The notes below the pieces were generated by a model. The model was not told the origin of the DNA. It made no database searches and saw nothing but the letters and a program-made list of their open reading frames with translations. Below are positions 1 through 8,125 of a stretch of 64,000 bases of DNA, in pieces (position 1 is the first letter of the stretch; each line of letters begins with the position of its first letter). The stretch comes from Amycolatopsis sacchari (GTDB lineage Bacteria > Actinomycetota > Actinomycetes > Mycobacteriales > Pseudonocardiaceae): positions 62,001 to 126,000 of the forward strand of contig NZ_FORP01000007.1 in assembly GCF_900114035.1 (NCBI RefSeq), read 5' to 3'. The position numbers and the translations under genes were made by a program.

Positions 1-82
1 TCCGCTGTGCGAGTTCCCGGCCTGGCCGCGCTACCGCGGCGGAAACCCGGACAGCGCCGCGAGTTTCACCTGCGCCCGCTGA
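1..82 (+). CDS. C-terminal fragment of tannase/feruloyl esterase family protein (partial)
   Basis: Read from base 2, an open frame runs into the left edge and stops at TGA 80-82. The visible 26 residues include PLCEFPAWPRYRGG and end in SFTCAR. A Leu-Cys followed by a Pro/Trp/Tyr-rich stretch and a final Cys next to the stop is how tannase and feruloyl esterase family proteins (PF07519) usually end, where the cysteines form disulfides. These are secreted serine hydrolases of plant phenolic esters. The fragment converges on the FAD oxidoreductase that follows. The family call rests on a short tail, so it is moderate; the rest of the gene lies outside the window. Confidence 0.55.
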   Translation, partial: PLCEFPAWPRYRGGNPDSAASFTCAR

Positions 83-93
83 AGAACCGGAGA

Positions 94-1551
94 TCAGGAG
101 CCGACCTGCGCGGGCTCACGCTCGTGCAGGAAGGCGCCCTGTTCGCGGAGTTCCTGGCGGATCTCGCCGACGTCGAGCGCCCGGGGCGCGACCCCCGACC
201 GCGCGGCGAGACCCGCCGCGGTGCCCGCCGCGTGCCCGGTCATCCAGCACTGCGGGATCTCCCGCATGAACGCCTGGGTGGTGGCGTCGCTGGCGACCAC
301 ACCGTCGAGGCGTTCCGGCACGAGCGCGCGGTAGGGCACGGAGATCGTCGGGAACTTCTGCGAAGGCGACGGTGACACGCCGATCTCGTCGGGGTGCCGC
401 ACCCCCGCCCGCCATTCCTCGGCGGTCATGGGGTGCAGCCCGGCGAGGCGGCGGGTCATCCGCACGCCGATCTGCGGTGCGGCGAGCATGATCCAGGCGT
501 TCTCGAACCCGGGTGCCTCCCGGCGGAAGAAGTCCAGGTGCGCCACCATGCGGCGGCGCGATTCCAGCTCGACCGTGCTGAGGTCCTCGACGTCGAGCCC
601 GCTGTAGCCGGACATGCGCGGGCCCATGAACACCACGACGTCGTCACGCCAGCCGACGTGCGGGGTGTCGAGGTAGCCGAGCAGCTCGCGGCCGCGGTTC
701 ATCAGGTCCTGGTGCGCGGAGGGGTTGTCGCGCTTGAACTCCAGCCACCGCTGGAAGTCCACCCCGGTCCAGGTGAAGGCGGTGTTGATGCAGTGCTGGA
801 CGTTGCCGCCCGTGCCGTCCTTCCGCGCGTCGGTGACGAAGGCGCCGCCGGCCTGGGCGACCACGTCGAGGTCGCCGGTCGCGTCCACGACGACCTTGGC
901 GAGGATCGCGCGGCGGCCCTGCTTGCTCTCGAAGATCATGCCCCGGACGGCGCCGTCCTCGGTGATCGCGGCGACGGCCCAGGAGTGCAGCAGCACCCGC
1001 ACCCCCTCGCCGACGAGCAGCTCGTGGGACACGATCTTGAGCCACTCGGGGTCGATCATCGGCGAGCGGCAGACGGTGTCGCGGAACGCGGAGAGCCGCT
1101 CGCGCCAGTGCGCGACGTGGCCGGGGTCGGTGGAGCCCCACAGCTCCGGCCCGGGCCCGGCGACGGCTCCCTCGGGCAGCCGGTCGAGCAGCTCGGCGCC
1201 GATGCCCGCGATGACGGGGGTGCCGCTCCAGTCGGTCATCCGGTCGATCCAGATGACCAGCCCGCCCGCGGAGAGGCCGCCGAGGTCGCCGTACCGCTCG
1301 ACGAGGGTCACCCGCTGCCCGAGCCGCGCGGCCGCCACCGCCGCCGCCGTACCGGCCGGTCCCCCGCCGACGACGAGGACGTCGGTCTCCTCGTGCACCG
1401 GGATCTCCCGCGCGGGCTCGGTGATCGTGGCGACGGAGGGCGCGGCCGGGGCCGGCGAATGCGGCCGGTCCGCCAGGCCGCCGTCGGTGAACAGGGGCCT
1501 GGTGGTGGAGAAGTAGCTCTCGGCGTCGCGTTCGCGCTGCGGCTGGTCCAT
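94..1551 (-). CDS. FAD-dependent oxidoreductase (FAD_oxidored family)
   Basis: A flavoprotein of about 485 residues. A Rossmann dinucleotide-binding motif VVGGGPAGTAAA lies near residues 60-71, followed by the acidic strand end (LVER) and a glycine-rich DLGGLSAGG loop. A later VVVDATGDLDV segment is typical of FAD_oxidored/HcgB-like flavoproteins. The ATG at 1551 has an AAGGGGG tract almost touching it; a TTG at 1587 in frame is the alternative start. About 60 residues precede the FAD motif, which is long for the family. It is the last gene of the minus-strand block and lies 207 bp after the SDR. It probably dehydrogenates or reduces a small cyclic substrate; the substrate is not evident. Confidence 0.8.
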   Translation of the reverse strand: MDQPQRERDAESYFSTTRPLFTDGGLADRPHSPAPAAPSVATITEPAREIPVHEETDVLVVGGGPAGTAAAVAAARLGQRVTLVERYGDLGGLSAGGLVIWIDRMTDWSGTPVIAGIGAELLDRLPEGAVAGPGPELWGSTDPGHVAHWRERLSAFRDTVCRSPMIDPEWLKIVSHELLVGEGVRVLLHSWAVAAITEDGAVRGMIFESKQGRRAILAKVVVDATGDLDVVAQAGGAFVTDARKDGTGGNVQHCINTAFTWTGVDFQRWLEFKRDNPSAHQDLMNRGRELLGYLDTPHVGWRDDVVVFMGPRMSGYSGLDVEDLSTVELESRRRMVAHLDFFRREAPGFENAWIMLAAPQIGVRMTRRLAGLHPMTAEEWRAGVRHPDEIGVSPSPSQKFPTISVPYRALVPERLDGVVASDATTQAFMREIPQCWMTGHAAGTAAGLAARSGVAPRALDVGEIRQELREQGAFLHEREPAQVGS

Positions 1552-1669
1552 TCCCCCTTCGTAACCAGCGGCGGGCAGCGGGGTCAACGGAATGTTTGCC
1601 GTGCGGAAGTATTTTTTTTCAGGGCGCGGTGGACGCCGCCGACCAATCGCGGCTCCGGCGATGGTGGAT

Positions 1670-1781
1670 GGGGCGGCGCCCCAGGCCGCGAAGTCCGCGG
1701 CGCTCGCCGCCCGCCCCGGCGGCCCAGCCCGGGCTGCCGGGGACGGCGCCCCACCCCCTCAGGCCGCGAAGTCCGTGGCGC
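1670..1781. repeat. imperfect direct repeat copying the 3' end of the SDR gene
   Basis: The block 1670-1703 resembles 1739-1781. Both hold a GGCGCCCC palindrome and the identical 15-mer AGGCCGCGAAGTCCG (1683-1697 and 1761-1775, 78 bp apart). The second copy contains the SDR stop codon and its last codons; it also has a short C-rich insert. The first copy is in the gap before the FAD oxidoreductase. It looks like a small tandem duplication of the SDR 3' end. GGGGCG-G-CGCCCC at 1670-1682 could fold into a hairpin, but no T-run follows it on the minus strand. Confidence 0.55.
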
Positions 1782-2619
1782 CCGCGGTCTCCGCGGTGGC
1801 GTCCAGGTTCTCCCGCAGGGCTTCGACCTTCGCGGTGGCGTAGGCGTGGGCGTCCGAGCCGAGCAGCTGGCGCAGCGGGCCGCCGCCACCACCGACGACG
1901 CGCCCGATGATCGCCTCCGCGCCCTTCACCGGGTCGCCCAGCTGGGTGCCCTGCAGCTTCAGGTGGTTCTCCGTCATCTCCCGCAGGGCCGGGTACGCGT
2001 CCGTCGTCTCGGTGGGCAGCGCGAGGGAGTCCCTGGTGAGGAAGTCCGTGCGGAAGTAGCCGGGCTCCACGAGGGTCACGCCCACCCCGAAGCCGCCGAC
2101 CTCCCCGGCGAGCGCCTCGGTGAGGCCCTCCAGCGCGAACTTGCCCGCGCAGTACAGCCCCCACCCGGGCATGGCCGTCAACCCGAGCACCGAGGACACG
2201 TTCACGACGTGCCCGCCGCGCTGCCGCCGCAGGATCGGCAGCGTCGCGCGCAGCACGTTCCACACGCCCACGACCTGCACGTCGAGCATGTCACGGACAT
2301 CGCGGGCAGTCGTCTCCTCCACCGCCGCGAGGAAGCCGTAGCCCGCGTTGTTCACCACCACGTCGAGACCGCCGAAGCGCTCGGTGGTGCGCTGGACGGC
2401 CTGCCGCACCTCCTCCTCGTCACGCAGGTCCACCCGAAGCGGCAGCAGCCGCCCGGTGTCCACCCCGTCGCCGAGGGCCGACACCAGCCGCTCGGTGGAC
2501 CGGGTCGTCGCGGCGACCTGGTCACCCCGCCGCAGCAGCTGCCGCACCAGCTCCAGGCCGAGGCCACGGGAGGTGCCCGTCACGAACCAGGTCGCGGGTC
2601 GATCCGCCGGAAAGCTCAT
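1759..2619 (-). CDS. short-chain dehydrogenase/reductase
   Basis: A classical NAD(P)-dependent SDR of about 286 residues. It shows the cofactor motif TGTSRGLG (about residues 14-21), the NNAGYG motif, a serine in NVSSVLG, and the catalytic YCAGK. The ATG at 2619 is preceded by GAAGGA at good spacing, which decides the start over one 12 codons upstream. At this length and with a C-terminal extension it resembles the oxidoreductases of the SDR family often found next to regulators. It lies downstream of the IclR regulator on the same strand with a 139-bp gap, so it may have its own promoter. Substrate unknown. Confidence 0.88.
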   Translation of the reverse strand: MSFPADRPATWFVTGTSRGLGLELVRQLLRRGDQVAATTRSTERLVSALGDGVDTGRLLPLRVDLRDEEEVRQAVQRTTERFGGLDVVVNNAGYGFLAAVEETTARDVRDMLDVQVVGVWNVLRATLPILRRQRGGHVVNVSSVLGLTAMPGWGLYCAGKFALEGLTEALAGEVGGFGVGVTLVEPGYFRTDFLTRDSLALPTETTDAYPALREMTENHLKLQGTQLGDPVKGAEAIIGRVVGGGGGPLRQLLGSDAHAYATAKVEALRENLDATAETAGATDFAA

Positions 2620-2758
2620 GGTCGTCCTTCGCTCACGATTTCGCTGACACGCCACCGGGTTCTCCGCGGTGACGTGCTTCCAGCTTGATCGACCACGACT
2701 CGCCGCGGGGCCGCATCTCGCGCCCTCCGCTGCCTAGGACTCGCAGGTCCAGGCGGGC

Positions 2759-3538
2759 TCAGTCCGGTTCGGTGAGCGCCGCGCGGCGGGTGTCCCCGCC
2801 ACCCAGTTCCTCGGTGATCGCCCTGGCGGCGCGCAGCAGCGCCTCCTCGGTGTCCACCGCCTGCTCCGGCAGGGACGACGTGGTGCCCACCAGGGCCACC
2901 GTGGCGGCCACGTCGTGCTCGTCGAAGACGGCCGCCGCCAGCACCACCCCGTCGATCGCGGGCACCGCGATCCGGCTCAGCCCGCGGGCCCGGCACGCCT
3001 CCAGCTGGCCTTCGAGCTTCGCCCGCGCCTCGGCCGGGATCCCGCCGAGGTACCGCTTGACCCGCTCCTCGTCCCTGAACAACGCCATGAACAGCCGCGT
3101 CTGCGCCGAGTCGGGGCCGAGCGTCGACCCGATCCGCACGGTGATCAGGATCGGGTGCGTGCCGGCCTCGGACACCAGCGACACCACCGGACCGGACGCA
3201 CCCCACAGCGACAGCACCACCGACAGGCCGGTCTCGACCGACAGCGCGTCCATGTGCCGCGGGGCGACGTCCAGCACCCGGCGCTGCCCCTGCGCGACGG
3301 CGCCGAGCTGCAGCAGCAGCCTGCCCGGCATGTACGCCGTCGCGTCCCCGGGCGCGCGCTCGAGGATCTCGTCCAGCACCATCGAGCTGAAGTAGCGGTG
3401 CAGCGTGGTCCGGTTGAGGCCGATGCTGGCGGCCGCCTCCGCGACCGTGACCTGGGGCTTGTTGAGCGTGAACAACCGCAGGATCTCGGCGAGGCGGTGC
3501 ACCGCCTGGATGTCCCCGGTGCCGCCCCCGCTCGTCAC
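2759..3538 (-). CDS. IclR-family transcriptional regulator
   Basis: A 259-residue protein with an N-terminal winged helix (residues about 10-60, including VTVAEAAASIGLNRTTLHRY) and a C-terminal IclR effector-binding domain with the usual MDALSVETGLSVVL start. GTG start with GAGGGAG eight bases upstream. It is encoded 50 bp after the DUF6282 gene in the same direction, at the distal end of the aldolase-to-DUF6282 operon. It is the natural candidate to control that operon through the GTTCG/CGAAC dyad near 12.77 kb, a typical IclR-type site. That link is inference. IclR proteins usually sense an acidic pathway intermediate. Confidence 0.9.
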   Translation of the reverse strand: MTSGGGTGDIQAVHRLAEILRLFTLNKPQVTVAEAAASIGLNRTTLHRYFSSMVLDEILERAPGDATAYMPGRLLLQLGAVAQGQRRVLDVAPRHMDALSVETGLSVVLSLWGASGPVVSLVSEAGTHPILITVRIGSTLGPDSAQTRLFMALFRDEERVKRYLGGIPAEARAKLEGQLEACRARGLSRIAVPAIDGVVLAAAVFDEHDVAATVALVGTTSSLPEQAVDTEEALLRAARAITEELGGGDTRRAALTEPD

Positions 3539-3588
3539 AAGCCCACTCCCTCACGTCGGTCCACGCGAGTCGGACTATACCGAGCGGG

Positions 3589-4533
3589 TCAGCGCTCCAG
3601 CAGCTGACCGGCGTTGCCCCCCGTCATCGCCTTGATGTCGTCGTGCCCGACGCCCTCGTCCAGCAGCGCGCGCACCATCCGCCGGTAGGCGGTGACCGGC
3701 AGCGGGTTGCCGCGCTGCCCCAGGTCGGAGGAGAAGATCGTGTGCGCGGGGCCGGCCTCCCGGTAGAACTCCGCGATCCTCGCGAAGGGCCGTTCCTGCG
3801 GCTCCCGCCCGGTCAGCATCGCCAGGCAGTGCTCGACGAAGGCGCCCTGACGGCACCACTTCCCGATCCGCTCCGGCTCGGCGCCGAGCACGAAATCGGG
3901 GTGGCTGATCACGATCCGGCTCACGCCCGCTTCGAGCGCGGCCGGGATGAGCACGTCGATCTCGGCGGCGGGCAGGTGCCCGCAGTTGAGGATCGCGGAC
4001 TCGGCGGCGATCACGTCGAGGATGTCGCGCGCGGCGGCGTTGAGCCCACCTTCCTCGTCGACGACCGTGATCGGTTCGTTCTCCCGCAGCGGGACCCCGG
4101 CGACCGGGAACCCGCTGTGGTTGTGCGCGTGGAACTCCAGGTGCGCCCGCGACGCGATGGTCGGGAACCACACCACGCGCCCGCCCATCCGCAGTGCCAG
4201 TTCGACGGCGTAGGGGTTGAGCCCGCCGACGGTGCGGTTGAGCGCGATCCCGCCGTACACCTTCACCGGCACGTCCGCCAGCCCGGCCTGCTCCAGCGCC
4301 AGGATGTCGGTGACCATGCTGTGGTGGTGCGATTTCGCCACCAGCGCGCGGAATCCGGCCGTCGCCGCGTCCCTCGCGGCGTCCAGGATGGACATCCGGC
4401 GCGGGAAGGGGCTGGGGCCGGGGTGGGTGTGCAGGTCCACGGCGCCGGTGAGCAGCTCGTCCACCTCCGGGTCGGGCCGCAGCCGGTCCGCGTCCAGCTG
4501 CGGGTCCAGGAGTTCGCTCACGGTCTGGGTCAT
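3589..4533 (-). CDS. DUF6282 family metal-dependent hydrolase-like protein
   Basis: A 314-residue protein with the layout of a metal-dependent TIM-barrel hydrolase. An HTHPGPSPF motif (two metal histidines) lies near residue 36, then SHHHSM, later NCGHLPAAE and VISHPDF, and a C-terminal SSDLGQRGNP that could supply an aspartate ligand. I recognise it as the DUF6282 (amidohydrolase-like) family. No reaction is established for it as far as I know. It starts 22 bp after the cyclase-family gene and is co-oriented with the whole operon, so it probably hydrolyses a ring or amide/lactone bond in the same pathway. Function is inference; the fold and metal ligands are well supported. Confidence 0.78.
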   Translation of the reverse strand: MTQTVSELLDPQLDADRLRPDPEVDELLTGAVDLHTHPGPSPFPRRMSILDAARDAATAGFRALVAKSHHHSMVTDILALEQAGLADVPVKVYGGIALNRTVGGLNPYAVELALRMGGRVVWFPTIASRAHLEFHAHNHSGFPVAGVPLRENEPITVVDEEGGLNAAARDILDVIAAESAILNCGHLPAAEIDVLIPAALEAGVSRIVISHPDFVLGAEPERIGKWCRQGAFVEHCLAMLTGREPQERPFARIAEFYREAGPAHTIFSSDLGQRGNPLPVTAYRRMVRALLDEGVGHDDIKAMTGGNAGQLLER

Positions 4534-4555
4534 CGGTTGTCCTCGTTTCGATCGG

Positions 4556-5548
4556 TCATTTGACGGCCAGTGCGTTGGGCGGGGAACCGACCCCGCCCAC
4601 CAGGTTCAGGGGTTTGGCGGTGAGCAGGAACTCGTACGCGCCGTCGGCGGCGCAGTCCTCCGCCAGCTCGTCGAGCTTCCACAGCTCGCCGATGACCATG
4701 CCGAGCAGCGCGATGAGCGGGCGGTGCATCATGCCGTTGTGCGAGGGCCCGCGGGGCGGCGGCGGTTCGTCCGGGTCCACCCAGCCCGAGCCGGGGTCCA
4801 CCGGGAAGGCCTCCAGCCCGCCGTTGTCCGCGGCGGCCAGCGAGATCCGGTGGTCCCACAGCCAGGCGAGCATCTCCTCGGACTGGTGCAGGCCGGGGCT
4901 GCCGGAGCGCGCGGCCCGCCGTTCCGGCGTGCTCGCGAGCCAGTGCTCGGCGAAACCGGTGCGCAGCAACAGGATGTCACCGGGCCGCACAGCCACGCCG
5001 AAGTGCTCCGCCATCGAGTCCAGTTCGGACGGTGTGATGCCACGCGGGGCGTCGGGCGCCAGCGGTTCGCCGAGGTGGTCGAAGTACCGCACGGCGTCGA
5101 GCAGGATGCCGCGGCCCACGAGGCCCTTCTCCGCGAGCAGCTGGATGCCCAGCGCGGGCGTGCCCACGTCGATCTCGCTGTCCGCGACGCCGCCGTAGAA
5201 GCCGTGGCGCGGGTGGCGGATGTGCCGCAGACCGTCCACTTGGGACGTTGACTGCAGGTAGAACGAATCCAGCCAGTCGTCGCGGTGGTTGGGGTTGTTG
5301 GAGAAGATGTGGTGCTCGGTGGGCGGGCGCGTGCCCGCGAGGCTGGGCACGAAGGTGTTCAGCGGGTAGTCGAGGTTGAACACCCGGCCGCGTTTGACCA
5401 AGGCCGCCGCGGCGCGTGCCGTCTCGGGCGTGAGGAAGTTGAGCGTGCCGAGCTGGTCGTCCCGCCCGAACACGTGCCAGGACGAGCCGGGTGGCGCGTC
5501 GGTGCGGGCGCGGAGCTGCTCATACCGGGGAGCGTTCTCGGGTTTCAT
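4556..5548 (-). CDS. cyclase family protein (kynurenine-formamidase-like hydrolase)
   Basis: A 330-residue member of the Cyclase superfamily (PF04199), metal-dependent hydrolases that include kynurenine formamidase and isatin hydrolase. Typical features are DQLGTLNFLTPE near the N-terminus, the segment STSQVDGLRHIRHPRH that replaces the HxGTHxDxPxH metal motif in this subgroup, and RPGDILLLRTG in the C-terminal half. Its start overlaps the end of the upstream MFS gene by 29 bp, so the two are translationally linked. Together with DUF6282 it supplies two candidate ring-opening or amide-hydrolysing steps. Exact substrate unknown. Confidence 0.82.
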   Translation of the reverse strand: MKPENAPRYEQLRARTDAPPGSSWHVFGRDDQLGTLNFLTPETARAAAALVKRGRVFNLDYPLNTFVPSLAGTRPPTEHHIFSNNPNHRDDWLDSFYLQSTSQVDGLRHIRHPRHGFYGGVADSEIDVGTPALGIQLLAEKGLVGRGILLDAVRYFDHLGEPLAPDAPRGITPSELDSMAEHFGVAVRPGDILLLRTGFAEHWLASTPERRAARSGSPGLHQSEEMLAWLWDHRISLAAADNGGLEAFPVDPGSGWVDPDEPPPPRGPSHNGMMHRPLIALLGMVIGELWKLDELAEDCAADGAYEFLLTAKPLNLVGGVGSPPNALAVK

Positions 5549-6716
5549 CGGCCCTCCTGGTGCGGGCCCCGCGTGCCCACGGCAGCAGCAGCGGGACGGC
5601 GACGGCGTTGAGCACGAACAGCGCCAGGTACGCCAGCGGGTAGTCGTGCGAGACCGAGTACAGCTGCCCGAGCACCAGCGGCCCGGCGGCGGACCCCAGG
5701 CTGGTCCACGTCTGGAAGCGCGCGAACTTGCCCGCGAACTCGCCGATCCCGAACAGCTCCACGATCACCTGCGAGCGGATGAGGATCGTGTTGCCCAGGC
5801 TCTGCCCGATCAGCACGGCCCCGAGGAACAGCACCCAGCCCGCCGGCGCGAGCCCGACGAGGGCGACCCCGGCGGCCTGCGCGCAGAAGCTGGTCATCGT
5901 CCAGCGGTGCAGGCCCAGCCGCCGGATCCCGGCGCTGCCGAGCCAGCGCGAGGCCACCGCGGCCGCGGTGGCGACGGAAACCGCCAGCCGCGCGCCGGTG
6001 AAGTCCCGCGACATCCCGGTCGCCACGAGGTACGAGGTCGCGCCCAGCTGCGAGGCGCTGACCAGGCTGAACGCCAGCACCAGGGGCCAGTGGGCGGACA
6101 ACCTGCCCGGCGGCGGGGCGGGCCTCGCGGTGGGCGGCTGCCATCCGGCCGTCGCCCACCCGTTGAGCACGAGCGCCCCGCAGGTGATCACGAGGAACCC
6201 CGCCGCGATCACCAGGAACGACGAGGCCACGACCGCCTGCGTGGTCAGCAGCAGGGCCAGCACCGGGGACACCAGGATGCCGCCCGCGGAGGAGCCGGAC
6301 GTCGCCAGCGCCATCCCCGCCGAAGGCCTGCCCTCGAAGACCCGCACCAGCACGGTGGTGCCCACCACGACGAGGCCGCCGTTGAAGATCGCGCCCAGCA
6401 CCGCGAACGCGCCGATCACGACCGGGCCGCTGGGGGACAGCCCCATCGCCGCGATGGCCGCGGCCCCGCCCAGGACCGCACAGCACAGGACCAGGTTCGG
6501 CCGGTGCCGCCCGTAGCGGCTGAACACCGGCCCCGTCACCGCGCCCACCAGGAAGAACGCGGTGCTCGCGAGGGACAGCTGCGCCGCGCCCACCAGCCCC
6601 GAGCGCAGGAACGCCGCCAGGTAGATCGGGATGCCGTACACCGCCACCCCGCTGCCCGCGGTCTGCAGGACGAAGACGGCGATCGCCACGGGCGTGGTGT
6701 TCCGGTCGGAGCGCAT
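5520..6716 (-). CDS. MFS transporter
   Basis: A 398-residue carrier with about twelve hydrophobic segments and the loop-2/3-type signature SRYGRHRP near residue 68. Residues such as GVAVYGIPIYLAAFL and the rather even distribution of alanine/valine-rich helices fit a general metabolite MFS protein. It begins 21 bp after the neighbouring MFS gene and overlaps the cyclase gene start by 29 bp. Two different carriers in one operon suggest import of two related compounds or uptake plus efflux. The substrate cannot be read from the sequence. Confidence 0.85.
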   Translation of the reverse strand: MRSDRNTTPVAIAVFVLQTAGSGVAVYGIPIYLAAFLRSGLVGAAQLSLASTAFFLVGAVTGPVFSRYGRHRPNLVLCCAVLGGAAAIAAMGLSPSGPVVIGAFAVLGAIFNGGLVVVGTTVLVRVFEGRPSAGMALATSGSSAGGILVSPVLALLLTTQAVVASSFLVIAAGFLVITCGALVLNGWATAGWQPPTARPAPPPGRLSAHWPLVLAFSLVSASQLGATSYLVATGMSRDFTGARLAVSVATAAAVASRWLGSAGIRRLGLHRWTMTSFCAQAAGVALVGLAPAGWVLFLGAVLIGQSLGNTILIRSQVIVELFGIGEFAGKFARFQTWTSLGSAAGPLVLGQLYSVSHDYPLAYLALFVLNAVAVPLLLPWARGARTRRADETRERSPV

Positions 6717-6737
6717 ACCTGGCCTTCACGGGAGACG

Positions 6738-8093
6738 TCACGACTGCGCCACGGCCTTCTCGCCCACCGTGTTCAGGTCGACCCCGCGGGTCTCCGGGCC
6801 GGACCGGACGGCCAGCAGGATGAGCAGGCCGCCGAAGGCCGACAGGATGCCCGCGGTGTAGGCGAAGGGCACGAGTTTCGACAGCCAGAGCTGGTAGTAG
6901 GAGAAGAACGCCGGGATGATGACGGCGGTGCTGTAGGCGACGCCCCAGCCCGAGGACCGGACGGCGGTGGCGAAGCGTTCGTTGATGTAGGCGGGCAGCA
7001 CGCCCAGCGAGCCGACGATGAACACGTTGGTCAGCGAGGCCAGCACGGTCAGCTGGAGCCAGCCGTGCACGTGCCCGCCGCCCATCAGCGTGAGCGTGAC
7101 CGGGGTGAGCACGACCGTCGTCGTGGCCGCGATGTAGAGCGCGCGCTTGCGGCCGATGCGGTCGCTCAGCCAGCCGTAGAACAGGTAGGTCGCCATACCG
7201 GGCCAGGCGTTGATCAGCTGCGTGTGCGCGAGGTCGGAGGCGGTGAACCCCTTGTTGGACAACAACAGTTGCGGCATGACGCTGCCGAGCATGTTCACCG
7301 CGAAGAAGACGCCGGTCATGATGACGTAGGACTGGACGAACGCGCGGCCGGAGGCGCCGCGGAGCATGTCCCGCAGCGGGGACTTCGTCGTCGCCGTCTC
7401 CTTCCACACGTCGGAGTCCTCGACCCGCCGCCGCAGGAACCACGCGACCAGCCAGGACAGGACGGCGCCGATGAGGAACGGGATGCGCCAGCCCCACTGC
7501 ACGTAGGGCGAGTGCAGCCCGGCGTTCGGCGCGAACACCAGCACCAGCGTGGTGACCACGGCGACCACGAACGGGCCCCCGCTGGCCGAGCACTGGATGA
7601 GGGCGCCGGTGAACCCGCGGCGGCCCTTCGGCGCGTACTCCAGCGCCATCGGGGTCGCCGCGGTGTACTCGCCGCCGAGGAAGATGCCCTCGATGAACCG
7701 GAGCCCGATCAGCAGCGCGGTCGCCAGTCCCGCGCCGACCAGCTCGGCGCCCGGCAGCAGGGCGATGAGCAGGGAGATCGTGCCGAAGCCGTAGATGGTG
7801 ATCGAGCCGACCTTCCGCCGGCCGATCCGGTCGGCGAAGTGGCCGAACAGCAGTGCCCCGACCGGCCGGCCGAGCAGGGTCGCGGCGAAGGTCATGCCGA
7901 CGAACACCGACAGCTGGCTCGGGGACAGGTTGGCCTGGAAGTAGACCATCGCGGGCAGCAGCGAGGTCGAGGCCACGTAGATGGAGTAGGAGTCGATGGC
8001 GAAACCGGCCCAGGCGCTGGTGATGGCCCGTCGTCTGCGGGCCCGCAAGCCGGTGTCGGCGGTGGTGGCCGGGACGTCGGTGTTGGAGGACAT
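6738..8093 (-). CDS. MFS transporter, metabolite:H+ symporter (MHS)-like
   Basis: A 451-residue twelve-helix carrier. The ATG at 8093 has AGGGAA six bases upstream; an open frame continues further but is only the antisense shadow of the cupin gene. Family marks are GHFADRIGRRKVGS after helix 2 and FIEGIFLGGEYTAA (RxxxGxxxGGE type) near helix 4. These are characteristic of MHS/sugar-porter-like proton symporters for organic acids such as shikimate, citrate or 2-oxoglutarate. It sits 32 bp after the cupin gene in the operon. Likely role: uptake of the acid that the operon degrades. Confidence 0.87.
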   Translation of the reverse strand: MSSNTDVPATTADTGLRARRRRAITSAWAGFAIDSYSIYVASTSLLPAMVYFQANLSPSQLSVFVGMTFAATLLGRPVGALLFGHFADRIGRRKVGSITIYGFGTISLLIALLPGAELVGAGLATALLIGLRFIEGIFLGGEYTAATPMALEYAPKGRRGFTGALIQCSASGGPFVVAVVTTLVLVFAPNAGLHSPYVQWGWRIPFLIGAVLSWLVAWFLRRRVEDSDVWKETATTKSPLRDMLRGASGRAFVQSYVIMTGVFFAVNMLGSVMPQLLLSNKGFTASDLAHTQLINAWPGMATYLFYGWLSDRIGRKRALYIAATTTVVLTPVTLTLMGGGHVHGWLQLTVLASLTNVFIVGSLGVLPAYINERFATAVRSSGWGVAYSTAVIIPAFFSYYQLWLSKLVPFAYTAGILSAFGGLLILLAVRSGPETRGVDLNTVGEKAVAQS

Positions 8094-8125
8094 GGCGGTT
8101 CCCTTCGGCGCTGAAGGACGCGGGG

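Noticed and set aside
1612-1619. Run of eight T on the plus strand, like a terminator tail.
   Set aside because: No stem precedes it on the plus strand and no plus-strand gene ends there. On the minus strand it is a run of A in the gap before the FAD oxidoreductase.
2640-2758. Weak inverted repeat around CACCGGG/CGCGGTG between the SDR and IclR genes.
   Set aside because: Arms are short and imperfect in very GC-rich DNA. Not distinguishable from chance.
3570-3583. TCGG-ACTATA-CCGA upstream of the IclR gene as an autoregulatory site.
   Set aside because: Only four-base arms and unlike the dyad at 12.77 kb. Too weak to list as a feature.
4217-5251. Long plus-strand open frames opposite the DUF6282 and cyclase genes.
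   Set aside because: Arg/Ala/Val-rich antisense shadows without domains; the minus-strand genes explain the region.
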